From contig CAYORS010000010.1 in the NCBI GenBank assembly GCA_964406475.1, forward strand, positions 1-33,257: 33,257 nt of DNA, written 5' to 3'. Under the pieces are notes generated by a model. It searched no databases. It was given only the letters and a program-made list of their open reading frames with translations, and was not told the origin of the DNA. The translations under genes and the position numbers were made by a program. Of the stretch, positions 12,570 through 20,482 are shown piece by piece. This stretch comes from JAQBQZ01 sp964406475. Its GTDB lineage: Bacteria; Patescibacteriota; Minisyncoccia; Phycocordibacterales; CAIRYW01. The stretch's first letter is position 1, and the number at the start of each line of letters is the position of its first letter.

Positions 12570-15500
12570 ATGTCTTCATTCGCCCACCTACACACTCACT
12601 CACACTATAGCTTACTCCAGGCTCTCCCCAAGATTCCTGACCTCGTCAAAAAAGCCAAAGACTTTGGTATGGAAGCTCTCGCACTCACCGATGCCGGCAA
12701 TATGTATGGGGTAATCGAGTTTTTCAAAGAATGCAAAGCACAAGGTATCAAACCAATCATTGGAGTGGATTTTTATGTTGCTACTCGAACTCGTTTTGAC
12801 AAAGAACCTCGCATCGATAACAGACGCACACGCCTCATCCTCATCGCCAAAGATCTCGCAGGCTACAAAAACCTCCTCGAACTCGTCACCCTCTCTCATA
12901 TTGAGGGATTTTATTACAAGCCACGAATCGACAAAGAACTCATCACCAAATATCACGACGGACTTATTGCAATCTCCCCTGCTTTTAATGGTGAGATCGC
13001 ACAATCACTCCGCAACCTAAACAATGAACTTGCATCTGATTGGGCTACATTCTATACGTCTCTCTTTGGTGACGACTTTTATATCGAAACAACCGAGCAT
13101 CCAGAAATAGAAGAACAAGAAGAGGTGGCAGAACGATTACGATCTTTTGCAAGATCACACAAGATTCCACTTGTTGCCGCACATGATGTCTACTATCTCG
13201 ACAAACAAGACAAAAAAGCCCGTGCAACACTTATGGCAGTCCAAAAATCTTTTGGAGAGAAACTTCCAGAAGATGAAGAGGGGGATTTTTCTTTTATTGG
13301 ACAAGACGATGCTCTCAAACTGTTTAAAGATCTTCCCGATGCACTCGATAATGTGCAAAAGATAGTAGACAAATGTACACTCGAGATTCCTCTCGGCAAA
13401 TGGATGTTTCCCCATATGGACCTCCCAGATAACGTCTCAGCAGATGACGAGCTTCGTCGTATTGTGTTTGAAGGATTCGAGAGACGCAGTATGGCCCAAA
13501 CAGATCTTACCGTACAAAGAGCCGAATACGAACTTGGAGTTATCAAAACAAAAGGCTACGCCCCATACTTTCTTGTAGTAGCCGATCTCCTACGATTCGC
13601 AAAAGAGAATGGAATACTTTCAAATATTCGAGGTTCTGTGTCCGGATCTCTCGTCACTTATCTTTCTGGTATCACAAACATTGACCCTCTCGAGTTTGAA
13701 ATCCCGTTTGAGCGATTCTTAAACCCCGATCGACCAAGTGCTCCCGATATTGATATGGACTATGCCGATAACAGACGAGATGAAATGGTGGAATATGCAC
13801 GCCACAAATATGGAGATGATAAAGTCGCACAGATAGGAACGTTCGGTACAATGGCAGCACGAGGAGCGGTACGAGATGTGACACGCGCTCTTGGTTTTTC
13901 TGTTGCTACAGGTGATCGTATTGCCAAGATGATTCCTATGGGATCACAAGGTTTCCCTATGACAATAGAACGCGCCCTTGAAGACAACCCAGACCTTATG
14001 CAAGCATACAAAAAAGAAGAAGAAACAAAAAAAATAATTGATATGGCGATGAAAATCGAAGGATGTGCACGACATATCGGAGTTCATGCTGCTGGTGTTG
14101 TGATTGCTCCTATTCCACTTCGAGAAGTCACCCCTCTCCAATTCGACCCTAAAGGTGAGGGCAAAATTATCACTCAATATGATATGTACAGTATCGATGA
14201 GAACAATGCAGGACTTTTAAAGTTTGACTTCTTGGGACTCAAAAACCTCTCTGTCATCTCAGACACTATCAAACTAACAAAAAAACTTTTGAATATTGAT
14301 ATAGACTATGACAATATTCCTCTCGATGACAAAAAAACTTTTGAAATGCTTGCCAAAGGTGGTACGGCAGATGTCTTTCAGCTAAACGGCGAAGGAATGA
14401 CAAAGTTCCTCATCGATCTAAAACCATCAACCATACACGATATCAATGCGATGGTGGCCCTTTATCGTCCAGGTCCTATCCAGTTTATCCCCGAGTATAT
14501 TGCCCGCAAACACGACCCTTCAAAAATCACCTATCTTGATCCAGCACTTGAAGATATTCTCAAAAAAACATATGGGATTCTTGTATATCAAGATGACCTC
14601 CTTATGATGGCGCATAAACTTGCGGGATATAGCTGGGGAGAGGTAGACAAATTCCGTAAGGCTGTAGGCAAGAAAATTCCAGAAGAAATGGCACTCCAAA
14701 AAGAAAAGTTCATTAAAGGATGTGTCGAATATTCAAAGTGGCCACAGACAAAAGCAGAACAAATCTGGAGTTGGATTGAACCCTTCGCAGCATACGGATT
14801 TAACAAAGCTCACTCAGTATCATACGGACGAGTCGCATACATTACCGCATACCTCAAAGCCAACTTCCCAGCCGAATATATGTCGAGTGTCCTCACCCAT
14901 GAGTCTGGTGATGTAGAGAAGGTAGCAGAATCAGTCGCAGAATGTAAACGTATGGGTATTGAGGTATTACCTCCAAACATCAATGAAAGCTTTGAAGGGT
15001 TCGCTGTGATACAAGATAATGGGACTCACAAAGAAAAAATCCGATTCGGTCTTACAACAATCAAAAACTTTGGTGAAGGTATCGCACAAACCATTATTGA
15101 AACACGACAAAAAAGTGGCAAGTTCACATCACTCGAAGATTTTCTTACAAAAATCCAAGATCGCAATCTCAACAAAAAATCTCTTGAAGCACTCATTAAG
15201 TGTGGAGCGATGGATGAATTTGGTGAACGAGGACAACTCTTGGGTAATATGGAGGGACTCCTTGAATTTAACAAAGAAGTAAGCAAAGGACCCAAAAACC
15301 AAAACTCTCTTTTTGGAATATTCGAAAAACCACAAGGTACTCTTGTATTACAAAAATACCCCGAAGCTCTCCCCAACGAAAAGCTCTCTTGGGAAAAGGA
15401 GCTCTTGGGGTTATATATCTCTGGACATCCACTTGATAAGTTCAAAGAAAAAATGGAAGCTAAGGGTATTTCAATCTCAAAAATAAAACAAAACTCTCGC

Positions 15501-15749
15501 AATGGGCAAGGTCAGATGGTTGTAGGAGTGGTCGAAGAACTCAAAGAAATCCGAACAAAAAAGGGTGACCTTATGGCGTTTGCCAAAATCGCAGATTTTT
15601 CGAGCACGATTGAAGTTGTGTTTTTCCCTAAAGTATACGAGGATGTAAAAGCGATACTAGGCGGTGATGATGTGCTTGCTATCGAAGGCAATGTATCTGT
15701 GCGGAATGATACAATTAGTATTTTGGCTGATAAAGTCAAAAAACTTTAA
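12570..15749 (+). CDS. dnaE: DNA polymerase III subunit alpha
   Basis: The replicative polymerase, 1059 residues against about 1160 in E. coli. In order: PHP domain (about 1-270, starting HLHTHSHYSLL), palm with catalytic PDIDMDYAD (Asp near 392 and 394) and the third Asp in LLKFDFLGLKNL (near 552), fingers, helix-hairpin-helix region, and a C-terminal OB fold (about 970-1055). It ends soon after the OB fold, so the tau-binding tail of E. coli is missing or very short. The PHP domain has lost several usual metal ligands: the TDHG motif reads TDAG, and the LLA-containing strand lacks its preceding His. PHP proofreading is therefore probably absent. ATG 12570 is preferred over upstream in-frame starts because of homology and the TATAAT 7 nt before it. 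Confidence 0.97.
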   Translation: MSSFAHLHTHSHYSLLQALPKIPDLVKKAKDFGMEALALTDAGNMYGVIEFFKECKAQGIKPIIGVDFYVATRTRFDKEPRIDNRRTRLILIAKDLAGYKNLLELVTLSHIEGFYYKPRIDKELITKYHDGLIAISPAFNGEIAQSLRNLNNELASDWATFYTSLFGDDFYIETTEHPEIEEQEEVAERLRSFARSHKIPLVAAHDVYYLDKQDKKARATLMAVQKSFGEKLPEDEEGDFSFIGQDDALKLFKDLPDALDNVQKIVDKCTLEIPLGKWMFPHMDLPDNVSADDELRRIVFEGFERRSMAQTDLTVQRAEYELGVIKTKGYAPYFLVVADLLRFAKENGILSNIRGSVSGSLVTYLSGITNIDPLEFEIPFERFLNPDRPSAPDIDMDYADNRRDEMVEYARHKYGDDKVAQIGTFGTMAARGAVRDVTRALGFSVATGDRIAKMIPMGSQGFPMTIERALEDNPDLMQAYKKEEETKKIIDMAMKIEGCARHIGVHAAGVVIAPIPLREVTPLQFDPKGEGKIITQYDMYSIDENNAGLLKFDFLGLKNLSVISDTIKLTKKLLNIDIDYDNIPLDDKKTFEMLAKGGTADVFQLNGEGMTKFLIDLKPSTIHDINAMVALYRPGPIQFIPEYIARKHDPSKITYLDPALEDILKKTYGILVYQDDLLMMAHKLAGYSWGEVDKFRKAVGKKIPEEMALQKEKFIKGCVEYSKWPQTKAEQIWSWIEPFAAYGFNKAHSVSYGRVAYITAYLKANFPAEYMSSVLTHESGDVEKVAESVAECKRMGIEVLPPNINESFEGFAVIQDNGTHKEKIRFGLTTIKNFGEGIAQTIIETRQKSGKFTSLEDFLTKIQDRNLNKKSLEALIKCGAMDEFGERGQLLGNMEGLLEFNKEVSKGPKNQNSLFGIFEKPQGTLVLQKYPEALPNEKLSWEKELLGLYISGHPLDKFKEKMEAKGISISKIKQNSRNGQGQMVVGVVEELKEIRTKKGDLMAFAKIADFSSTIEVVFFPKVYEDVKAILGGDDVLAIEGNVSVRNDTISILADKVKKL

Positions 15750-15763
15750 AGATAAATACAGTT

Positions 15764-15791
15764 TTGACAAAATACAGATACTAGGTAAACT
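15764..15791 (+). promoter_or_regulatory. Candidate promoter of the small gene at 15803
   Basis: A perfect TTGACA (15764-15769), a 16-nt spacer and TAAACT (15786-15791, 4 of 6). The ATG follows 11 nt later, implying a leader of a few nucleotides. Confidence 0.5.
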
Positions 15792-15802
15792 TGATCTCAG
15801 TT

Positions 15803-16036
15803 ATGAACACCAAGCTCTTTACAGTCCAAGAAACTCCCGACGGTCCACACTACTATATCGAGTGTCCTGAAAGGTTCGATGAAACAGGGATACGAAACAG
15901 GCTAGAATTCCCAAAGCCAGAAGAAACTTTTGATGATTTCATTAGTAGAGTCTTTCAGCTACCTACATTCACAATACATCGAGCACAACCCAATAGTATG
16001 ACTGTTAAATACGCTCTCGTTGTATCCACTCTTTAG
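15803..16036 (+). CDS. Small uncharacterised protein, 77 aa
   Basis: Unrecognised product beginning MNTKLFTVQETPDGPHYYIE, acidic and soluble, with alternating hydrophobic residues (HYYIECPERF, FDDFISRVFQL) and no membrane segment or Cys pair. The frame remains open to a TTG at 15791; ATG 15803 is chosen as the first ATG downstream of the candidate promoter. The TAG stop at 16034-16036 sits in the loop of the terminator, so a ribosome finishing translation would cover the hairpin. It lies between dnaE and thrS on the same strand with its own promoter and terminator. Confidence 0.6.
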   Translation: MNTKLFTVQETPDGPHYYIECPERFDETGIRNRLEFPKPEETFDDFISRVFQLPTFTIHRAQPNSMTVKYALVVSTL

Positions 16037-16051
16037 GCGAGTGGTTTTTTT
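16026..16051 (+). terminator. Terminator containing the stop codon of the small gene at 15803
   Basis: CCACTC (16026-16031), loop TTTAGGC holding the stop codon, GAGTGG (16039-16044), then seven T. The T-tract also occupies the -35 position of the likely thrS promoter. Confidence 0.8.
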
Positions 16052-16080
16052 ATACTCGAAAATATGCTAATCTAATATCT

Positions 16081-17823
16081 ATGAAAAACGAAGAAAACAT
16101 AAGCAAAAAGCGACATACACTTGCCCACCTACTAGCCCAAAGTGTCCTTAAACACTATCCTAACTCACAACTTACGCTTGGACCTGCGATTGATAATGGG
16201 TTTTACTATGACATCGACACGAATGGCGAAAAAGTCTCTGATGAAAATCTCGTAGAACTCGAGAAAACTATGCGAAATAGCCTCCCTGAGTGGACTGAGT
16301 TTTCGCACAAGGAAGTTACAAAAGAAGAAGCGCTCACTCACTTCAAAGGCAATCCCTACAAAACAGAACTAATTAACGAGATAGCAGACCGCGGTGAAGA
16401 CATTACACTCTACACCTGTGGTGGATTCACTGACCTCTGTCGTGGTGGGCATGTAGAAAATCCTGCAAGAGAAATCGCACCCGACTCATTCAAACTCTCT
16501 CGCGTTGCGGGTGCATACTGGCGTGGAGATGAAAAGAACAAAATGCTCACACGTATTTATGGACTTGCATTTGATACAAAAGAAGAGCTCGAAAACTACG
16601 AAAAGCAACAAGAAGAAGCAAAAAAACGTGACCACAAAATACTCGGGCCAGAGCTAAAACTCTTTACTATCTCACCCCTCATCGGTCCGGGACTCCCTCT
16701 TATGCAACCAAAGGGGATGATTATTCGTAAGCAAATTGAGGACTATCTCTGGAGTCTACACAAATCAAAAGGATATTCTCGTGTTTGGACACCTCATATT
16801 GCAAAAGAAGTCCTCTACGAAACATCAGGGCACGCTGCCAAGTTTGGTGACGAACTATTTCGCGTACAAGGTAAGGAGGATAAGTTCATACTTAAACCGA
16901 TGAACTGCCCTCACCACATGCAGATTTTTGCTGATAACCAGTTCTCATATCGTGACTTGCCTGTGAGATATTTTGAACCGGCAACAGTCTACCGCGATGA
17001 AAAATCAGGACAACTCGGAGGACTCACGCGAGTACGTGCTATCACACAAGACGATGGACACCTCTTCTGTAGAAAAGATCAGATAGGAGAAGAAGTATCT
17101 ACCATCGTCTCTATCATCAAAGAGTTTTATACAACAATGAATATGATCGAGGGATACTGGGTCCGACTTTCACTTCGCGGCGACGACAAAAGCAAATATC
17201 TAGGTAGTGATGAAGTGTGGCAGACAGCAGAAGACGCATTGCGACGTGCATGTGAAAGTGAAGACCTCCCATTCATCCCTGCAAAGGATGAAGCAGCATT
17301 TTATGGTCCAAAGCTTGATTTTATGTTCAAAGATGCCATCGGACGTGAATGGCAACTTGCCACAATCCAATGCGATTTCAATCTCCCAGAACGATTCGAC
17401 CTCTCATTTACAAACAACAAAGGTGAAAAGGAACGTCCAGTCGTAATCCACCGCGCGATCTCTGGATCGCTCGAGAGATTTATGGGGGTTATGATAGAGC
17501 ACTTTGGAGGAGTATTCCCTCTCTGGCTTTCACCTGTTCAAGTCAAGATTGTACCCATAGGTGACAATGAGATTGAGTATGCAAAGGACTTTGCCTCTCG
17601 ATTAGAGCAAGCAGATATCCGTGGAGAGCTCGATCTTGGCAACGACTCATTCGGCAAGAAAATCAGAAACGCAAAGACAGAGAAGATTCCATATATTGCA
17701 GTTATTGGTAAAAAGGAAGTCGAATCAGGACAAGTCACACTCGAAGGACGAACAGAAAAATTCATTTTGAGTATTGAAGAAACAATAAAAAAATTGGGAG
17801 AAGAAATACAAACTAAAGCGTAA
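16081..17823 (+). CDS. thrS: Threonine-tRNA ligase without TGS domain
   Basis: Charges tRNA-Thr with threonine. The 580-residue product (about 640 in E. coli) starts directly at the editing domain: HTLAH (His12, His16) and CRGGH (Cys120, His124) are the editing-site residues that clear mischarged serine. The class II core follows, with the zinc Cys in KPMNCPHHM (near residue 276), motif 2 (ATVYRDEKSGQLGGLTRVR) and motif 3 (HRAISGSLERFMGVMIEH), then the anticodon-binding domain (about 480-575). The N-terminal TGS domain is absent. ATG 16081 is the only sensible start; TAATCT at 16068-16073 lies 7 nt upstream but is a weak -10. The 3' end overlaps the convergent sortase gene by 11 nt. Confidence 0.97.
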   Translation: MKNEENISKKRHTLAHLLAQSVLKHYPNSQLTLGPAIDNGFYYDIDTNGEKVSDENLVELEKTMRNSLPEWTEFSHKEVTKEEALTHFKGNPYKTELINEIADRGEDITLYTCGGFTDLCRGGHVENPAREIAPDSFKLSRVAGAYWRGDEKNKMLTRIYGLAFDTKEELENYEKQQEEAKKRDHKILGPELKLFTISPLIGPGLPLMQPKGMIIRKQIEDYLWSLHKSKGYSRVWTPHIAKEVLYETSGHAAKFGDELFRVQGKEDKFILKPMNCPHHMQIFADNQFSYRDLPVRYFEPATVYRDEKSGQLGGLTRVRAITQDDGHLFCRKDQIGEEVSTIVSIIKEFYTTMNMIEGYWVRLSLRGDDKSKYLGSDEVWQTAEDALRRACESEDLPFIPAKDEAAFYGPKLDFMFKDAIGREWQLATIQCDFNLPERFDLSFTNNKGEKERPVVIHRAISGSLERFMGVMIEHFGGVFPLWLSPVQVKIVPIGDNEIEYAKDFASRLEQADIRGELDLGNDSFGKKIRNAKTEKIPYIAVIGKKEVESGQVTLEGRTEKFILSIEETIKKLGEEIQTKA

Positions 17824-18472
17824 TCTTTTCTACAAACTTCGCTTGGACAACATATCGCTCTTGTTTCTTCCCAAAGGTATTGCAGGTTGAGAGTGTGAGC
17901 ATATTATCCTTTTGTGTAAAATCCACAAACTGATCTTCAGCATTAACAAGCTTTACTGTCAAAACAGAATACACAAAACGATGGGTCGAAGAATCTACAA
18001 AAATAAGATCACCTTCTTGTAAGGTCTCTATACCATTAAGCGCCTTGTATGCTTTGTTCTGCACCACCTTCCAGTTTGAACTATGCCCAAAAAGCAAAAC
18101 ATTACCATCACCTAGAAGTGGAGATTCTGGATACCGCACTACCCCTTGCTTGAGATATTCATCAAGCAAAACAGTATCAGTCGTCTTTGGATTTTGAACT
18201 ATAATATCTACCTGTGCATGAGGAATAGTAATATGCACAGGTTCCTCACCAGGATCTTTGGCCACAGGTGTATATGAAAATACACTCTCTTGAGGTGTTG
18301 TAGCGAGCTCTATTGCATTACGCTCAATATTACTCAATACACCCTGATTGTCGGACAGTTCGTTTGGGACAAGACCAAGGATATAAAGCCCCAAGAAAGT
18401 TATAAGGAAAATACCAAGAAAAACAAAGCTAAACTTGATTATGGATTCATAAGAAACAGGTGTTTTTTTCAT
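17813..18472 (-). CDS. Sortase (class D/E-like transpeptidase)
   Basis: Sortases cut a sorting signal in exported proteins and attach them to the cell surface. The 219-residue product has an N-terminal membrane anchor (about residues 12-34), a short linker and a beta-barrel domain with the catalytic triad His130 (LLFGHSSN), Cys197 (TLSTC) and Arg206 (QERYVVQ). The TLSTC motif and single N-terminal anchor fit class D/E-like sortases; the exact class is an inference. It is transcribed from a near-consensus promoter placed 6 nt before the ATG, so the mRNA should be leaderless. The gene is divergent from the CARDB surface protein, which lacks an obvious LPxTG tail, so the substrate is unknown. 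It overlaps the end of thrS. Confidence 0.92.
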   Translation of the reverse strand: MKKTPVSYESIIKFSFVFLGIFLITFLGLYILGLVPNELSDNQGVLSNIERNAIELATTPQESVFSYTPVAKDPGEEPVHITIPHAQVDIIVQNPKTTDTVLLDEYLKQGVVRYPESPLLGDGNVLLFGHSSNWKVVQNKAYKALNGIETLQEGDLIFVDSSTHRFVYSVLTVKLVNAEDQFVDFTQKDNMLTLSTCNTFGKKQERYVVQAKFVEKITL

Positions 18473-18478
18473 AAAATG

Positions 18479-18507
18479 ATTATACTAAAGAAAAATATAT
18501 GAGTCAA
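18479..18507 (-). promoter_or_regulatory. Sortase promoter, predicted leaderless
   Basis: Minus-strand TTGACT (18502-18507), a 17-nt spacer and TATAAT (18479-18484), only 6 nt before the ATG. Its -35 is 8 bp from the -35 of the divergent promoter. Confidence 0.8.
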
Positions 18508-18515
18508 TTATAGTA

Positions 18516-18544
18516 TTGACATATTTGTTTAAAAGATATATAAT
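18516..18544 (+). promoter_or_regulatory. Perfect-consensus promoter of the CARDB protein gene
   Basis: TTGACA (18516-18521), a 17-nt spacer and TATAAT (18539-18544), an exact sigma70 consensus. It leaves a leader of about 23 nt, AT-rich and without Shine-Dalgarno. Strong transcription is expected. Confidence 0.85.
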
Positions 18545-18573
18545 ATACCTTATAATATTAATTATTACATACG

Positions 18574-20043
18574 ATGTCTCATAACGAAGAAATTCATATT
18601 CATACTGAAGATCACGCAGAAGCGATCGACGATGCTGACAATGGCAATATTTTTGTACGTATTGTTGTGATTATTGCAATCATCACAATACTTCTTTTTC
18701 TTGCATGGTCTATTGTAAAATTCGTACCAAAGTTTATCTCATCTTTCGGGACAGCTAATGTTTCTTTCTCTTCCCTCTTTAATCCAAAAGACAAAGTATC
18801 AGTAAGTACTGACGCAACAGAAATTTCAAGCGAAAACACATTTACTGTTGAATGGCAAAACAATACCGAAAACAAAGGAACTCCTTTTCTTTCTTTTGGG
18901 TGTGTGTCTGGAATAGAGGTAGAATACAATTCAATAAGTGGTAAACGCCCTGTTATATGTAATACATCCTTCCCTCTTCCAGTAGACAAAAATTCATATA
19001 CCTTTTTTGCACGCAATACGACAGACAAAAAACTCACACTCCCTATCAAAGTGACATATATTGATTCTGATATGAAGACAGAGCAAGCCTCTGGCTCTTC
19101 ATCTATTATTATTACACCAAAAGGACAGGATAATACCGAAGAGTCTCTCTACAACCCTGATTACAACAACAATTCATACAATACTACTAATACCAATAAA
19201 ACAGATACAAAGAATACAGAATCGACACAAAACACAAAACCCACAGAAAAACCTCAAAATCAAACTATCCAAAAAAGGGGTACCCCGGACCTTCGTATTT
19301 CTCTTGTAAAAATCGGACGCACTACATCATCAGGTGGTTTTGAAGAAACTCAAACATTTTATGACAATGATCGAGTGACTGTACGATTCAATGTGGCAAA
19401 CATTGGAACAGCACGGTCTGATGCCTGGACATTGCGTGCCAATCTCCCTACAAAAACAGAAGCCGACAAACTCTTTATATCTCAAACGCAACCACGCCTC
19501 AATCCTGGTGATTCTTACGAACTCACAATATCATTTGACGCTTTTGATACAAGCAAGAACACAATCACAATTACTCTTGATTCTAACGATAACAACCAAT
19601 CAAACAATACACTTGTTATCAATGTAGGTAGCAAAGGAGGTGGTAGTAATAATTCATCATCAAACGGCAGGCCGGATCTCACAGTCAATATTCTCGATAT
19701 TGGTGTAATGGGACAAAACAACAATCAGTTTTATTATAGCAACAACCTCACTGTTGATGACAAGGTTGCAGTGAAGTTTGAAATACAAAACACCGGAGAT
19801 ACAAGTACTGGTGTATGGTCATTCAAAGCAGATCTTCCTACTACAGATAATAACAACGATGTCTTTTATTCAGGAAACCAATCATCACTCGCACCAGGAG
19901 AAAAACGAGTCTTTACTCTCGGTTTTGACAACCCAGAACAAGGCACTCATACAATCAAGATTGTAGTTGATGACGGAAACAATATAAAAGAAGATAACGA
20001 AAACAATAACACTGACTCCGAAAGTATTAGGGTGAATCGATAA
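18574..20043 (+). CDS. Membrane-anchored surface protein with two CARDB repeats
   Basis: A 489-residue protein: a His/Glu/Asp-rich cytoplasmic start (1-25), one membrane helix (about 26-47), an extracellular beta-rich region (50-175), a Thr/Asn/Lys-rich linker (about 175-234), and two homologous Ig-like CARDB repeats of about 120 residues starting GTPDLRISLVKIG (about 235) and GRPDLTVNILDIG (about 365), joined by a Gly/Ser/Asn linker. CARDB domains occur in adhesion and cell-surface proteins; the ligand is unknown. There is no C-terminal LPxTG-like sorting signal, so the N-terminal helix is probably the anchor. A perfect-consensus promoter and its own terminator mark it as a strongly expressed single gene. 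It diverges from a sortase, suggesting a shared envelope role. Confidence 0.85.
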   Translation: MSHNEEIHIHTEDHAEAIDDADNGNIFVRIVVIIAIITILLFLAWSIVKFVPKFISSFGTANVSFSSLFNPKDKVSVSTDATEISSENTFTVEWQNNTENKGTPFLSFGCVSGIEVEYNSISGKRPVICNTSFPLPVDKNSYTFFARNTTDKKLTLPIKVTYIDSDMKTEQASGSSSIIITPKGQDNTEESLYNPDYNNNSYNTTNTNKTDTKNTESTQNTKPTEKPQNQTIQKRGTPDLRISLVKIGRTTSSGGFEETQTFYDNDRVTVRFNVANIGTARSDAWTLRANLPTKTEADKLFISQTQPRLNPGDSYELTISFDAFDTSKNTITITLDSNDNNQSNNTLVINVGSKGGGSNNSSSNGRPDLTVNILDIGVMGQNNNQFYYSNNLTVDDKVAVKFEIQNTGDTSTGVWSFKADLPTTDNNNDVFYSGNQSSLAPGEKRVFTLGFDNPEQGTHTIKIVVDDGNNIKEDNENNNTDSESIRVNR

Positions 20044-20050
20044 AATAAAT

Positions 20051-20086
20051 AATACCCTGTGGCGAGAGCCTAGGGTATTATTTTTT
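20051..20086 (+). terminator. Terminator of the CARDB protein gene
   Basis: AATACCCT (20051-20058) pairs with AGGGTATT (20072-20079), with an inner GGC-GAGA-GCC stem, then ATTTTTT. It overlaps the end of the convergent MazG-like gene. Confidence 0.88.
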
Positions 20087-20419
20087 ACTTTCTTTTTTCT
20101 TGCCTTTGTACTTTTCTACAATCCTACCACTCACAAGATTGAGTGATTTCTCCATATCAATCCCTAGTTGATTTGCAAGTCTTGTCAGAGCAAAGAGAGT
20201 GTCTCCGATACCATCTTCAAAAATATCTTTATTAGTTTTGATGTATGCAATCATTTCAGATTCGGATTTATACCTTAATGTACGAGACATCTCAATGAGC
20301 TCTTCATGGACATGATCAAACTTATCAATATTTGGATAGTCGCGCCAACCATTTTTCTTGGCAAAATCCCTTACAAACTTCTGTGCCTCTTTTAGGGTTT
20401 TTATCTTCAATATTTTCAT
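20078..20419 (-). CDS. MazG-like nucleotide pyrophosphohydrolase
   Basis: The 113-residue product has the all-alpha NTP-PPase pattern: HEELIEMSR (Glu39, Glu40, Glu43) and EDGIGDTLFALTRLANQLGID (Glu68 to Asp73), the acidic sets that bind Mg2+ in MazG-type enzymes. The second set departs from the classic ExxD (GIGD here, preceded by Glu-Asp), so activity is likely but the substrate is not predictable. Such enzymes usually remove non-canonical or excess nucleoside triphosphates. The tail is Lys-rich. It starts 63 nt after the gyrB stop on the same strand, across an A/T-rich spacer, and may be cotranscribed with gyrB. Its end overlaps the terminator of the CARDB gene. Confidence 0.85.
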   Translation of the reverse strand: MKILKIKTLKEAQKFVRDFAKKNGWRDYPNIDKFDHVHEELIEMSRTLRYKSESEMIAYIKTNKDIFEDGIGDTLFALTRLANQLGIDMEKSLNLVSGRIVEKYKGKKKESKK

Positions 20420-20482
20420 AATTTAAATTAATAGTTTTTTATTTTTAACTTAAATTTTTGATTTTTGAGTTTTGAATTATTC

